64,000 bases of DNA from Helianthus annuus (lineage: Eukaryota; Streptophyta; Magnoliopsida; Asterales; Asteraceae): NCBI RefSeq assembly GCF_002127325.2, contig NC_035438.2, forward strand, positions 92,003,948-92,067,947, given 5' to 3'. The notes under the pieces are model-generated. The model searched no databases. It had not been told where the DNA came from and was given only the letters and a program-made list of their open reading frames with translations. Numbering within the stretch: the stretch's first letter is position 1; every line of letters starts with the position of its first letter. Of the stretch, positions 1 to 9,143 are shown piece by piece. The translations under genes were made by a program, and so were the position numbers.

Positions 1-746
1 CCTGACTTGCCGGAGCTCCCAAGTTGGTAATCGTGGAGCATGAATCGGTATCATTCTTGAAAAATGTTTCTGTGAAAAATCTACAAGTGATAGTCTTTTA
101 AAAGTGGTTGAAAGAACAAAGTGATTAATGAATCCCCATGATGTGTGAAATCAACAAAACTAATTTTTCGGAAAAACCATTGTGATTAAAACAAAATTAA
201 GTGTTTTGAAATCATAATGGGAAAATAGTTTGTTGTCAGGGGGAGTTCTGATTGTTTAAGCTAAGAGAATGGATAATTGAAGCAATTGACATCTGTTTGT
301 CATTTTATTTGTACAGTTTATTGCTTTTACTTTCAAATTTTCCCGGAAAATAAAAAATTGAAGCAGATTTTTTATTTTAGGGGGAGTAAAAAATTAAAAT
401 TTTGAAAATTTGAAAAATCCAAAAACATGAATAAATCTAAAAAAACCAAAAACATTGAAAAATCAAAAATGAGTTTTGTTGTGAAAAAGAGGAAATGATA
501 GTACATCAGTGGACTATCACAACATGCTAAAGAAATCTAAAGAAAAATGTTTTTTAAACAAGTCTCACTGATGATGTGCCAGTAGACTTCACACGATTAG
601 TAGATTGTATTCGAGATATAAACATAACGATACACTGCTTATTTTAGTGGGGAACATCTCTCGGATATATGGGTAACCCCCAAAATCTTGTTTGAGAGAT
701 TGCCTGATTCTGAGATACTAGGTCTTTATACTGTTTGATATCTGGG

Positions 747-803
747 GTATTATACATGGTCTTCTGATATTGCGGAAGCAATGTCCTAGACCTAGTATAA
801 TAC
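747..803 (+). other. Conserved hairpin in element D' tail
   Basis: Arms at 747-762 and 788-803 pair in a 16-base stem with mismatches in the middle and a loop of about 25 bases. The equivalent position in elements A (18841-18892) and B (44077-44128) also folds, with different arm sequences that still pair. It lies about 1.25 kb upstream of the polypurine tract. Confidence 0.6.
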
Positions 804-2007
804 TTAATGAGCTGTAAAAGCTTACCCTCTGCATAAAAATTGAAAAATATCGAAAGATATGAATCAATTGCAGTTGAAGAAAAGATTCCCTAAAGGGAAC
901 ACACCTAAAGTCGAGCCTTCATCTCTTTGACTGAACGGAAGTTCATACCTGAGCTCTCAAGGGCTCGCACTAACCCAGATACAGATATCAAATTGGTATA
1001 CTCACCTGTAAGACTGAATCTAGGGAATTTTGATACGAGAGTATATTCTGAGGTGGGACACGCAAATAAGTTTAAGTCTTTAAAACACTAATCCGTATCT
1101 TGAATCAATTGAAACTTGTGTAGAAGTTTAAGTGGACAACAATACTGACAATCAGAAGTGAATTTGTTTAAGACTTAAAGTTAAATCAAGATCAACGGTG
1201 TTAGTGATAAGTCTCAAAAACTGATATGATCCTATTACACAAACTCACAAAAAGATGTCTGTATATAGTTTATTTTCCAAAATCCAAAAAGATTTTCAGT
1301 ATGTTTTAGCATAAAATATTTGAAAATTCAAAAAGATTTTATTTCATATTATTTTCGGCAACTGATGTTTGAAAAGCTGATTTTCAAAATTTCAAGTGTT
1401 AAACATGATGAACGACAACAGGGTTGGGAGAGTTTGTTTGAAATGAGAAATGATTTTGAAATGATTAAATGGTTCATTAATTTGAAACCAAATTTGTTTT
1501 TACAAGTGAATAATCAGAGTTCATTAATGTCAAAATTGTCTATCTTGCAAATGGTGTCTAGATGACTAGACTATGAATGTTTTTAAAATAAAAAATCTTA
1601 TGTTTTGAGTAGAGTATGTGCAGGTAAGAAGCTTTGAAAGAGCTAGGTTTCGACTCCTGAGGACTTTCCGCATAAGAGTATGTAGATTAGAGCCAGGTTT
1701 CCAATTCAAATCCTGCAGACAGTGAATTCCAGACTGCGATCCCAGTTTATCGAAAGGGGGAGTCTGAAGACGTAAGAGCCAGATTCAGATCTTGGAATAG
1801 CTTTCGAGATAGAAGCTGCTAATGCTGAAGAGCTTAATGAATCAAGAGATCTGATCAAAAGAATTAGAAAGTTCGAAAAGTAAGGTTGAGATTCTGGAAG
1901 AGTAAGAGAGAGTGTGATAAAGATGCGTACAATGGAGAATACTTTGGAGAGAGCGAGAAGACTGATCAAGACGGAAGACTCGACACACTGAAGACTCGTC
2001 ATCATCC

Positions 2008-2018
2008 AAGGGGGAGTT
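2008..2018 (+). promoter_or_regulatory. Polypurine tract of D'
   Basis: AAGGGGGAGTTT-like purine run directly upstream of the LTR start. This is the expected primer site for plus-strand DNA synthesis in LTR retrotransposons. Confidence 0.7.
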
Positions 2019-2469
2019 TGTTAGTGCATATGTCTATTGACTTCGTCTTGAATCGAGTCATGTAACTAGAATAGATAGACCAGGACACGTTGTACGAGAG
2101 AAACGGGAAACAGACTTGAACCAACCACCCTCACGAAGTGGCTAGGCCACCTCGCACGAGGTGACCAAGTTCGTGCGGTCTGGCCAGTTTGTGCGACCTG
2201 GGCCAGCTCGTGTGGACTGGTTCGTGCGGTCTGGCATCTCCTATATATATATGGTCTTGGGTCTTCATTTGTAGAACTTTTGGATTCCGGTAGCAAAGCT
2301 CTGCCGAAGTGTCGCCAGCTCGTGTAACTTTGACAAATCAATACAATCGACATTTAAAGTGATTCTACGTGCAAATCTAGCTGTCATAACATCAATACGT
2401 CTGATTTCGCCTTTCGTATTGATTGAGAACTCTTCTGAACGACTCGTTTGATCGAATCCCGATCCTACA
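2019..2469 (+). repeat. 3' LTR of Gag-only element D'
   Basis: 451 bp starting TGTTAGTGC and ending GATCCTACA, equivalent to 62972-63422. Its edges match the LTRs of A, B and C (TGTTGGTGC...CCTACA). A TATA-like stretch lies at about 2230-2238. Upstream of it, 2130-2235 is a box of repeated TCGTGCGGTCTGG-type motifs in place of the TTTCGC motifs of the other copies. DNA after the LTR (2470 on) is also shared with the second copy, so the two are duplicates of one insertion rather than independent insertions. Confidence 0.85.
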
Positions 2470-3331
2470 TTGGTTTTCCATGGAAAACCTGTGGAAACAT
2501 CCCTAAGGTTGTTCCAAGTGATTAGGAAGAAGAATCAAAGAAAAAGAATGAGAAATGAAGAAGTTATACTCACTTAAGCAACTTGATATGATTCTGATCT
2601 TGCTTCTGATTAACAACTGATTAAGGAGAGATTTGAGAGTGTTTTGAGTGAGTTGTAAAGTGGAAAATGTGTGGAAGATGCTTGGGTTTTATAGGGAAGG
2701 ATTAGGGTTGGGTTTGGTGAACATTTAAGACAAGAAACACAAGTTTAAAATCAAAGAAAACATTAAAACCCGCTAATTACGCGAGCTGTTAATGTTTCCG
2801 CAGATCAGGCCGCTCTCGAGGGCCGCGAGGTAACAAGGAACCCCGGGTCGCGGCCGATGAGGGGTTGAGTTCGTGAAAAATGTTTGATTTTAGTCATAAA
2901 TACCCCCTATACTTCCATGTTTTGTTGTTTTAAGGTGTATATTGGATGTTTTAAGTATAAGGAACATAAGTAAAGGTACATTATGTAATTTAATCATAAA
3001 CTAAATATAAAACACATAAAAAAAAGTTTGTTTGTCAAGTTTAAGCATCGAATTTGCGTAAATAGAGCATAATAGTCACATGTTTGTAAGTTTAACGTGT
3101 TTAGCACGAATTGTAAATAAAGTATCACATGATTAATTGATTTGAACGTATGAACATATATAAAGCGTGTATAACATGAATGTAAGAAAAATACGAATTT
3201 CATTATGATCCAAGTCTCGGATTTTGAACCGATTACAACAAAAGAACGATTACAAGAATACAAGACTTCCAAAAATAGAATTACAAGCGACGGTTTCTAA
3301 TTATGGAAAGTATGAAAAAGCAGGTCGTTAC
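2470..3331 (-). mobile_element. Partial 3' LTR of reversed Gypsy G1
   Basis: On the minus strand an LTR starts TGTAACGACC at 3331, just after a purine-rich tract (3332-3350) and the pol end of G1. It runs to the border with the D' LTR at 2469, so about 860 bp are present and the D' element cuts it off. It contains a GC-rich block (2815-2865) with CGCGG repeats, similar in style to other Gypsy LTRs here. No genes seen. Confidence 0.65.
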
Positions 3332-3728
3332 AGTCTCCCATCCTTTAGGAAATTTCGTCCTGAAATTTAGGAAGAAGTAACAAAAAAGTTGTGGATACTT
3401 GTTCTTTATATCACTCTCGAGTTCCCAAGTAAATTCAGCGCCATGTTTTCCTTCCCATTGAACCTTAACGATAGGAATTTGACTGCGCCTCAGTTTCTTC
3501 ACACCTCGGTCCATGATTTCGACGGGTTTCTCCACAAAATGCAAAGTGTCGTTGATTTGGAGATCTTCGAGAGGAACTTGAAGCCCTTCTTCAGCTAGAC
3601 ACTTCTTGACATTCGAGACATGAAACGTCGGATGAACATTGTTGAGTTCTTGGGGTAAATTGAGTCGATAAGCCACATTGCCAATCCTCTCGAGTATCCT
3701 GAAGGGACCAACATAGCGATGGGAAAGT
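3332..3728 (-). pseudogene. pol: Gypsy G1 pol C-terminal fragment (interrupted)
   Basis: The minus strand reads the last part of a Tekay-type integrase: RYVGPF, then [10 protein letters not shown], and a chromodomain-like end with KVQWEGKHGAEFTWE. Element A is inserted just upstream (in the G1 direction) of RYVGPF, and the rest of G1 pol is at 20521-21720. The usual stop after the NKYPQLF region is missing, so the frame runs on through the purine tract to about 3281. The fragment is dead because of the insertion and because of upstream stops at about 20850 and 21383. Assignment to Tekay/Del chromoviruses rests on the C-terminal motif and is fairly secure. Confidence 0.8.
3724..3728 (+). repeat. 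Target duplication of element A (left)
   Basis: AAAGT here and ATAGT at 20521-20525 flank the LTRs of A. Four of five bases match. The uninterrupted G1 pol sequence is consistent with AAAGT as the original, so the right copy probably mutated. Confidence 0.6.
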
Positions 3729-4175
3729 TGTTGGTGCACTACATCTGTTGATTTCGTCTTGGATCAAGTCAAACATTGCATTGTATAGATTAGGGCTTAA
3801 TATACGAGAAAATAGGCGAGTGTATGTGTGTTAGGAAGAGGTTTCGCTTATAGAGTCTTTAGAGTTAGGTTTCGCTTGGTTGAACATGAGATTCCGCTTA
3901 TGTGTTCACATGAGGTTTCGCTTATGTGAACATGTCACTTGAAGCGAAACCTCAAGCCTATATAAACCCCTGAAGCGAAATCATTTGTAACTTTGACGGA
4001 TTCCATACCGAGGTGCTGCCGGTGTGAAGATCGAGCTGTAAACATTGTTAAATCAATGAAATCAGTAGTTTAAGTGAAGTACAAGCTATTTCTATCTACG
4101 TTTCTTGTTATTCCGCACCTGAAACATAGAAGAACGCCTCTGAACGACTCGTTCGGGTCAGTCATCGATCCTACA
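3729..4175 (+). repeat. 5' LTR of element A
   Basis: 447 bp, TGTTGGTGC...CGATCCTACA. It differs from the 3' LTR at three positions by eye (about 0.7%), so the insertion is young. Six copies of a TTTCGCTT-type motif (some in reverse as AAGCGAAA) lie at about 3840-3990, around the TATA box. The same motif fills the leader after the primer site. Confidence 0.9.
3958..3966 (+). promoter_or_regulatory. TATA box in A 5' LTR
   Basis: CTATATAAA within the LTR, followed by AAGCGAAATC. Probable promoter for the element RNA. The 3' LTR has the same box at about 20303-20311. Confidence 0.6.
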
Positions 4176-4177
4176 AT

Positions 4178-4189
4178 TGGTATCAGAGC
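4178..4189 (+). promoter_or_regulatory. Primer binding site of A (initiator Met tRNA)
   Basis: TGGTATCAGAGC begins two bases after the LTR. It matches the 3' end of plant initiator methionine tRNA, the usual primer for Copia and many Gypsy elements. Confidence 0.9.
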
Positions 4190-4407
4190 TTGGGAAGAGG
4201 TTTTCTACAGAAATTAGCTGGATTTTGTCATTGTTTTCTACTTCTACACCTTCTTTTATTAGTTCAGAAAGTTGTAACGGTCAGAATTGGCTCAAAATTT
4301 CTCAGATTGTGCGCAATAGATCAAAGACAAATCCTGGAAAATTTTGGACCAAAATATGAACTAAAAATGGACCAAATGATCTTCAGACTAGGTTTTGCTT
4401 CAAGGAA

Positions 4408-4695
4408 CACCTGACTGTTTCGCTTGAAAGGTTCCGCTTCAACTGACAATTTGGAGTTTCGCTTGAGAGGTTCCGCTCCAAATTACGTAATAGTTCCGCT
4501 TTTGTGTCACCATAAGTGTGTTTTCGCTTCAAGTTCATTAGGGTTTTCGCTTCAAGGTTCCGCTTGAAGGGACATATTTGAGTTTCGCTTCAGTGATCAA
4601 TCATTGTTTCGCTTATTCAGACAACCTTAGTTTCACTTGTGTGAACTTTTGTAGTTTCGCTTATTGTGCATTCTCACCTGGTTTCGCTTATTTGT
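4408..4695 (+). repeat. Leader motif array of A (TTTCGCTT)
   Basis: About a dozen copies of TTTCGCTT or its variant TTCCGCTT, spaced roughly 15-35 bases apart with unrelated spacers, between the primer site and the gag start. Both spellings also occur in this element's LTR. The spacing is irregular, so this is not a simple tandem repeat. Confidence 0.8.
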
Positions 4696-4725
4696 CACTG
4701 TTTTTAGAAAACGTGCAAAGTCATC

Positions 4726-5999
4726 ATGGATTCATAGTTTTACAACGCGTTCGCTACTCCATCTACTCCAGCTGCGATTGCTCAGGCCATGAACTTAGAG
4801 AACAAGACGGGAACCACCCAAAAGCCCCCGAAATTGATGAGTATCGAAGAATATTACGGGTGGAAAGATAGATTCGAGAACTGGGTTCAGGCGAATCATC
4901 TTAGATTGTGGGAGTGTATATTAAAGAAGTATGTATATTAAAGAAGTATGTGTTTCCTCGAACAGAATTGCAGGTTATCAAACAGTTATCCGAATTCACG
5001 GATCAGGAACGGGTGATGTACAAAGCCGAGAAGATGATGATCATTTTATTGCAGCAAGCGATCAAAGAAGATATATTCATTCTGTTACAGCACGACAAAA
5101 CTGCAAAGTCAATATGGGATGCTCTTAAAGTTAAATTTGAGGGAAGCGAGAACATGATAAAGAGCAAGAAGGCGCTGCTTAAGAAAGAGTTTGATCTGTT
5201 CAGCAGCTTACCGGGAGAGGATACAAAGAAGCTGATTGAGAGATACTGTCACTTAGTGCGATCATTGTCGATGTTGGGTGTTGAAAAAGATCGTGAAGAG
5301 TGGGTAGACAAGCTAGCTGATGCGTTACCACAGAAAGAATGGGGAACATACTTGATGATTCTGAAGAACACGGGTGTTTATGATGGGTTAACGATATCTC
5401 AGTTTATTGAGAAGACCGAGAGTCAGGATTTGGAACAACAGAAGATTGCTAGGATGAACAGTCCGAGTGGTCAACAAGATGTAAAGATGTACTATAAAGG
5501 AAGTGTTCCAGTTCCTGAGTCAGAGAGAAGTCCGAAAATCCAAACTGCATTTAGTGCTGGTGATTCAACAGAAAAAGCAAATCAAAGTTCAAGCAATGGC
5601 AGTAGTGGATTCTCACCATTTCCGAGTGTCAATCCTAAAGAATCAAATACTAGCTTACAGTCTCAGGGCACAAAAACTGGAAATGGCTATGTGATTCAGT
5701 GTAACATAGCTCTAAATCTTCCAGAAGGGCAAAGATTCTCAGAAGACACTGCTAAAGACCACATGGCTCTACTTGGTTCTGTATTGTTATCATATGAGGG
5801 TCTTGTAGCTGGTCGGATCGGTAATCCCATGCTCACCAAAGAGGATTACGATCAAATAGACGCTGAAGAAATGGAACTTATGGATATCAAATGGTGTCTT
5901 GCTAGTGTTCTTCGACGTGCTGAGAGGTTCAAAACAATCACCGGGAGAAATGACTTTCTTGATGCTCATGTATCTACTTTAGGTTTTGATAAATCTAAA
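4726..5999 (+). pseudogene. gag: gag of element A, 5' part (broken)
   Basis: Begins with an ATG at 4726 matching the start of the B and C gags (FYNAFATP follows). A TAG at 4735-4737 stops it after three codons. The next block (PPKLMSIEEYYGWKDRFE) reads on until a 17 bp tandem duplication (4915-4931 and 4932-4948) shifts the frame. From 4908 to 5999 one frame then covers a UBN2/Copia-type Gag core: MMIILLQQAIKEDIF, RYCHLVRSL and the QEWGTYLMILKNTG region. The frame is cut at 5999 by the Gypsy insertion, exactly before the first zinc knuckle, and resumes at 15168. Gag coats the element RNA and builds the particle. This copy is clearly dead. Confidence 0.85.
5995..5999 (+). repeat. Target duplication of nested Gypsy (left)
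   Basis: CTAAA, repeated exactly at 15163-15167. It proves insertion of 6000-15162 as a unit into the A gag. Confidence 0.95.
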
Positions 6000-6288
6000 T
6001 GTAACAACTCTCATTAAAATTAATAATTACAATGATAATTAGTCAATAAGGAAACCCTAATTAAGACACCCGAATGATTTGGCACTAACCCTAAAATTTT
6101 CAAAACAATTGGAATCAGGATCAGGGCCCCTAAAACTAAGGGGGGGTAAACCCTAGTTATAATTATCTACAGAAAACGTTGTAAAAATTTCGAAGTATCA
6201 CGAAATCAACTCAGCAAGCCTAGAGGGGACACAAGGCTACCCTAGGGTAGATTGCTACCCCAGGCGTGTCGCGACAGAATCAGGGACA

Positions 6289-6309
6289 CCTCCCGCGACT
6301 CGCGGGAGG
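6289..6309 (+). promoter_or_regulatory. GC-rich hairpin just upstream of TATA
   Basis: CCTCCCGCG-ACT-CGCGGGAGG, a perfect 9 bp stem with a 3-base loop, about 14 bp before the TATA box. It is unchanged in the 3' LTR (13976-13996). Another short palindrome, CTACCCTAGGGTAG, lies at about 6237-6250. Confidence 0.7.
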
Positions 6310-6322
6310 TACCAAATTTGGG

Positions 6323-6330
6323 TATAAATA
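6323..6330 (+). promoter_or_regulatory. TATA box of nested Gypsy LTR
   Basis: TATAAATA in a GGGTATAAATAGGGGG context. The 3' LTR equivalent is at 14010-14017, where the G run is two bases longer. Confidence 0.75.
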
Positions 6331-6535
6331 GGGGGTCTGGGATTAAATCAGATTGCTCACTTCGACGAAAAAAAACTCACAATATACGTTGAGCTATGCT
6401 TAAATTACTACCAAACACACACTAATATCGAATCACTGCCGCAGAACAGGGTAATTACTCGATCGCTATTACGATTCAGTTTCCGGGATCAATATATCCA
6501 AAGAATGTCTAAGTGCCGCCCACATTTGGGCTATG

Positions 6536-6667
6536 CTTTGTCGTTTGTCGGTAATCCGATAAATGAGTTGAAGCATTGTACTTTGTCGTTTGTCGATAAT
6601 TCGATAAATGAGTTGAAGTACTATACTTTGTCGTTTGTCATTTTGATAAATGAGTTGAAGTATTACA
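6536..6667 (+). repeat. Tandem repeat, three ~44 bp units
   Basis: Units begin CTTTGTCGTTTGTC at 6536, 6581 and 6626, each ending in GATAAATGAGTTGAAG plus a short tail. The same array is at 14225-14356 in the 3' LTR. It is downstream of the TATA box, so probably transcribed. Confidence 0.9.
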
Positions 6668-7482
6668 CTTGGTCATTCATTGTGAGAAATTGATCTCGGG
6701 AGTTATCGTAACTACTGTATTGATTACTAATCCTGTTTTGTATGCTTTATTGTGAAATTAGGTTAACAAGGATAAAATCATATCCTGTCAGTACTAAATC
6801 TGCAATGTGAGTCATTCTCTTTTTATTAACTGTTTTACAATACTCCAAATCATTTTTCAAAGTTATAATTACAGTGATTAAGTTTATGTAATCACCAAAT
6901 TACAGCCGGTATGTGGGGTATTGTGCACAGTATTACTATTGTTTTAATCACATTAGGTGGGCGAGTCTAAAAGTAAGTGATATACGTCACTCATTGGGAC
7001 AGCCAATGGTGATATGACCACAGTCACAGAGCTGGTCTGTGACAAATACCTATTCTTGAAATGTTGGTTGATAATAAACATATGTAAAAACTCTTAATAC
7101 TGTAAATTATAACAAATGTGTCGTTTTCAGTAAAATGAATGATTCACTCAGTATTTCCCCGCTGACAAAATCTTTTTCAAACATGTTTCAGGTGATCTGC
7201 TGTAAATCAGGAACAAGTGCTTAGCAGCATTTCAAACTTAAAGTAGTGGCTCAATAATAAATAAATAAAGATGTTTTATCACTAAACTTATGTATTGTAA
7301 ATTATCGGGGTTTTATCCCGAATTGTAAAATAAAAATAATCGGGAAAAATATTTAGCTTTACAACGATCCTGATATTCAAAAATTTCCGCTGCTAAACTC
7401 AATTAAACAAATATCACGGGGTTTCTGTCCCGCGGCTCCGGAAACAGGTAAAACCGGGTCGGGGGCCGTGACAGAAACAAGT

Positions 7483-7495
7483 TGGTATCAGAGCC
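7483..7495 (+). promoter_or_regulatory. Primer binding site of nested Gypsy
   Basis: TGGTATCAGAGCC nine bases after the LTR end, matching initiator Met tRNA. Confidence 0.85.
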
Positions 7496-7600
7496 ACTGA
7501 GTTAAGCTAATTAAGTATTTAAGCAATACTTAATTTTCCTGATTACTGTTATGTGATTATGTGATTATGTGCTTTTAATTGATTATTTGTTAGTTACAGT

Positions 7601-7923
7601 ATGGGTAAACAAAAGTTGCAAGATATCTATCTTAAACTAGATAGATCAATTTACGAAGAAGGAAGTTCGTCCAAAACTAAATTTTCAAGCTCCCTACAAT
7701 TCCTGAAGAAGGAATATTTGTGCAAAAAGCGAATTATGAATATCCATTATCTCCTAGAAAAAGGAGTATGATTATTAAGAAAAGTAAGGAGCAAATCCGA
7801 GAAAAGAAGATTAAAAAGGAAACCCAGGAGTTACTTAAGAAATCACCTTGGGAAGATAAACTCGATGAAAAATGGGCAAATTTGTATATGCTAGCCACTG
7901 TGGCTGAACATGCAAATCTCTAG
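7601..7923 (+). pseudogene. Leader ORF 1 of nested Gypsy (frameshifted)
   Basis: An ATG at 7601 opens a frame (MGKQKLQDIYLKLDR) that stops at 7771. A second frame, shifted by one base, carries a lysine-rich stretch to the stop at 7923 (ends ATVAEHANL). The two look like one protein of about 105 residues broken by a frameshift near 7675-7690, at a run of A/T. I do not recognise a family. It lies between the primer site and gag, where most Gypsy elements have only a leader. A protein-coding role is inferred from base composition and continuity only. Confidence 0.4.
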
Positions 7924-8098
7924 ATGCCCTAAATCTAGCAAGCAGTACTTCCCAATAAGTAAATAAATAAAGGTTAGTAAAATACAATTTGAGTGTGTTT
8001 TCCTGCATTTTGTACAAATAGTGTGCAATAAAACTTCCATGTTATTTGTTAAACTTTGTTCCAAAGTTTTAACTTGATATTTTGGGCATTTTGCATAT

Positions 8099-8908
8099 AT
8101 GCTACACAGCATGAACGTGATATCTGAAGCTTTTCAGAACCTCAATCTGTACCCAGTAAACATAGAAGTTTCTCATGAATTCACGGGATATCTTGCTGAT
8201 GTGGATCAACCTTTAAAACTCCCTACTCCACCAGTGACCAAACCAAAAAGGAAGCCAAAGAAAAATTATGTATGGGGAAGCCGTATACGTAAGAAAAAGT
8301 CAGTTACAAAAACCCCTAAAACTAGTAAACCTTTAGACAAAGGAAAAGCGATTATAATCCAGGAAAACCCTAATCCACAAGAACAAGAAACTGAAGCTAA
8401 TAATGAGGTTAGGCAAATGGAGGAGCAGTTCGATCAGTATTCTCAGGAAATAGAAATAGAAATAGGGCAAGGTTCTAACCCAACTCAGGTACAAGTTGGA
8501 GAGAGTTCTAATCAAACCAGAAGAGTTACTTTTCAGGATCAGATAGATATTTTACTAGAAAAATGTGAAACTATGCAACCTGCCAACACCGGTATCTTTA
8601 CCTATCCTACTGAAAACCCAATACCTATGAACCTTACACCAACAATCACTGAACCAATAATCCATGACCAACCTGTAGAAATGGAAGAATGGTGGACTAA
8701 CGATTGGCAATTTCAAAATATTGTCAATAGCCCTTACTCGTTTCTTCCACAGTTCGACCCAGAACCCCTACCCAATCCACCAATGAGCAATGAGAATTTG
8801 GCTGAACTTCGCCATTTCGGTGAAGAGTTGATGGATGCAGGGAATAGAATTAGGGAAATAGGGGGACAGATTGCCTGGAAATATGACAAGAGGGAATTCC
8901 GTTTCTAG
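8099..8908 (+). CDS. Leader ORF 2 of nested Gypsy, unknown 269-residue protein
   Basis: An uninterrupted 269-codon frame between the primer site and gag. It starts MLHSMNVISEAF; a second in-frame Met at the fifth codon could be the real start. Residues about 45-85 are very basic (KPKRKPKKNYVWGSRIRKKK), like a nuclear targeting signal. The middle is acidic and Gln/Glu-rich. The last third is Pro-rich and ends in a helical stretch (ELMDAGNRIREIGGQIAWKY). No zinc knuckle, protease or transmembrane segment is visible. This frame is open while gag and pol are broken. Possible roles are an accessory protein or a captured host fragment; I cannot name a family. Confidence 0.5.
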   Translation: MLHSMNVISEAFQNLNLYPVNIEVSHEFTGYLADVDQPLKLPTPPVTKPKRKPKKNYVWGSRIRKKKSVTKTPKTSKPLDKGKAIIIQENPNPQEQETEANNEVRQMEEQFDQYSQEIEIEIGQGSNPTQVQVGESSNQTRRVTFQDQIDILLEKCETMQPANTGIFTYPTENPIPMNLTPTITEPIIHDQPVEMEEWWTNDWQFQNIVNSPYSFLPQFDPEPLPNPPMSNENLAELRHFGEELMDAGNRIREIGGQIAWKYDKREFRF

Positions 8909-9143
8909 AATAACAACTAGGAGGATGGGAAAGTTATCTTTGTATAATAGTAAAAGTAAATAGTGAAACCAGTTGTAACATAACGAATAAAACGTTGTAA
9001 AATATCGGTGTGTATTGATGCATACTATACTGATATGAAATGCAATCGAAAAAAATCGATAATTTTGGCTTTATGTGTTATAACTTGTTTAATGATTTGT
9101 ATAAATTGTTAATTGCTAATTATTCATAATAACTTATCATCAG

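Larger units (their letters stand above)
1..2018 (+). mobile_element. 3' non-coding tail of Gag-only LTR element D'
   Basis: About 2 kb lying between the end of a Gag reading frame (off the left edge) and an LTR. It is nearly identical to 60957-62971, where the same tail follows the D gag stop directly, so the window opens just after the stop codon of D'. It is A/T-rich and has no convincing reading frame. Landmarks shared with the tails of elements A and B are several GGGGGAGT purine tracts, a hairpin at 747-803, and a polypurine tract at 2008-2018 immediately before the LTR. Such conserved tails fit a non-autonomous LTR retrotransposon. The function of the tail is unknown. Confidence 0.8.
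6000..7473 (+). repeat. 5' LTR of nested Gypsy
   Basis: 1474 bp, TGTAACAACTC...CCGTGACA. It holds a GC-rich hairpin (6289-6309), a TATA box (6323-6330) and a 3-unit tandem repeat (6536-6667). No real gene: the reading frame across the tandem repeat is a by-product of the repeat. Confidence 0.95.

Noticed and set aside
1320..1565. 81-codon frame in the D' tail (again at 62273-62518)
   Set aside because: Starts at a non-ATG codon, has no counterpart in the A or B tails, and lies in non-coding tail sequence.
2066..2353. Minus-strand 95-codon frame in the D' LTR (again at 63019-63306)
   Set aside because: Lies inside the LTR, antisense, and is driven by the GC-rich motif box.
4177..4414. Short open frames between the A primer site and gag
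   Set aside because: They overlap the primer site and leader, no family resemblance, not seen in B or C.
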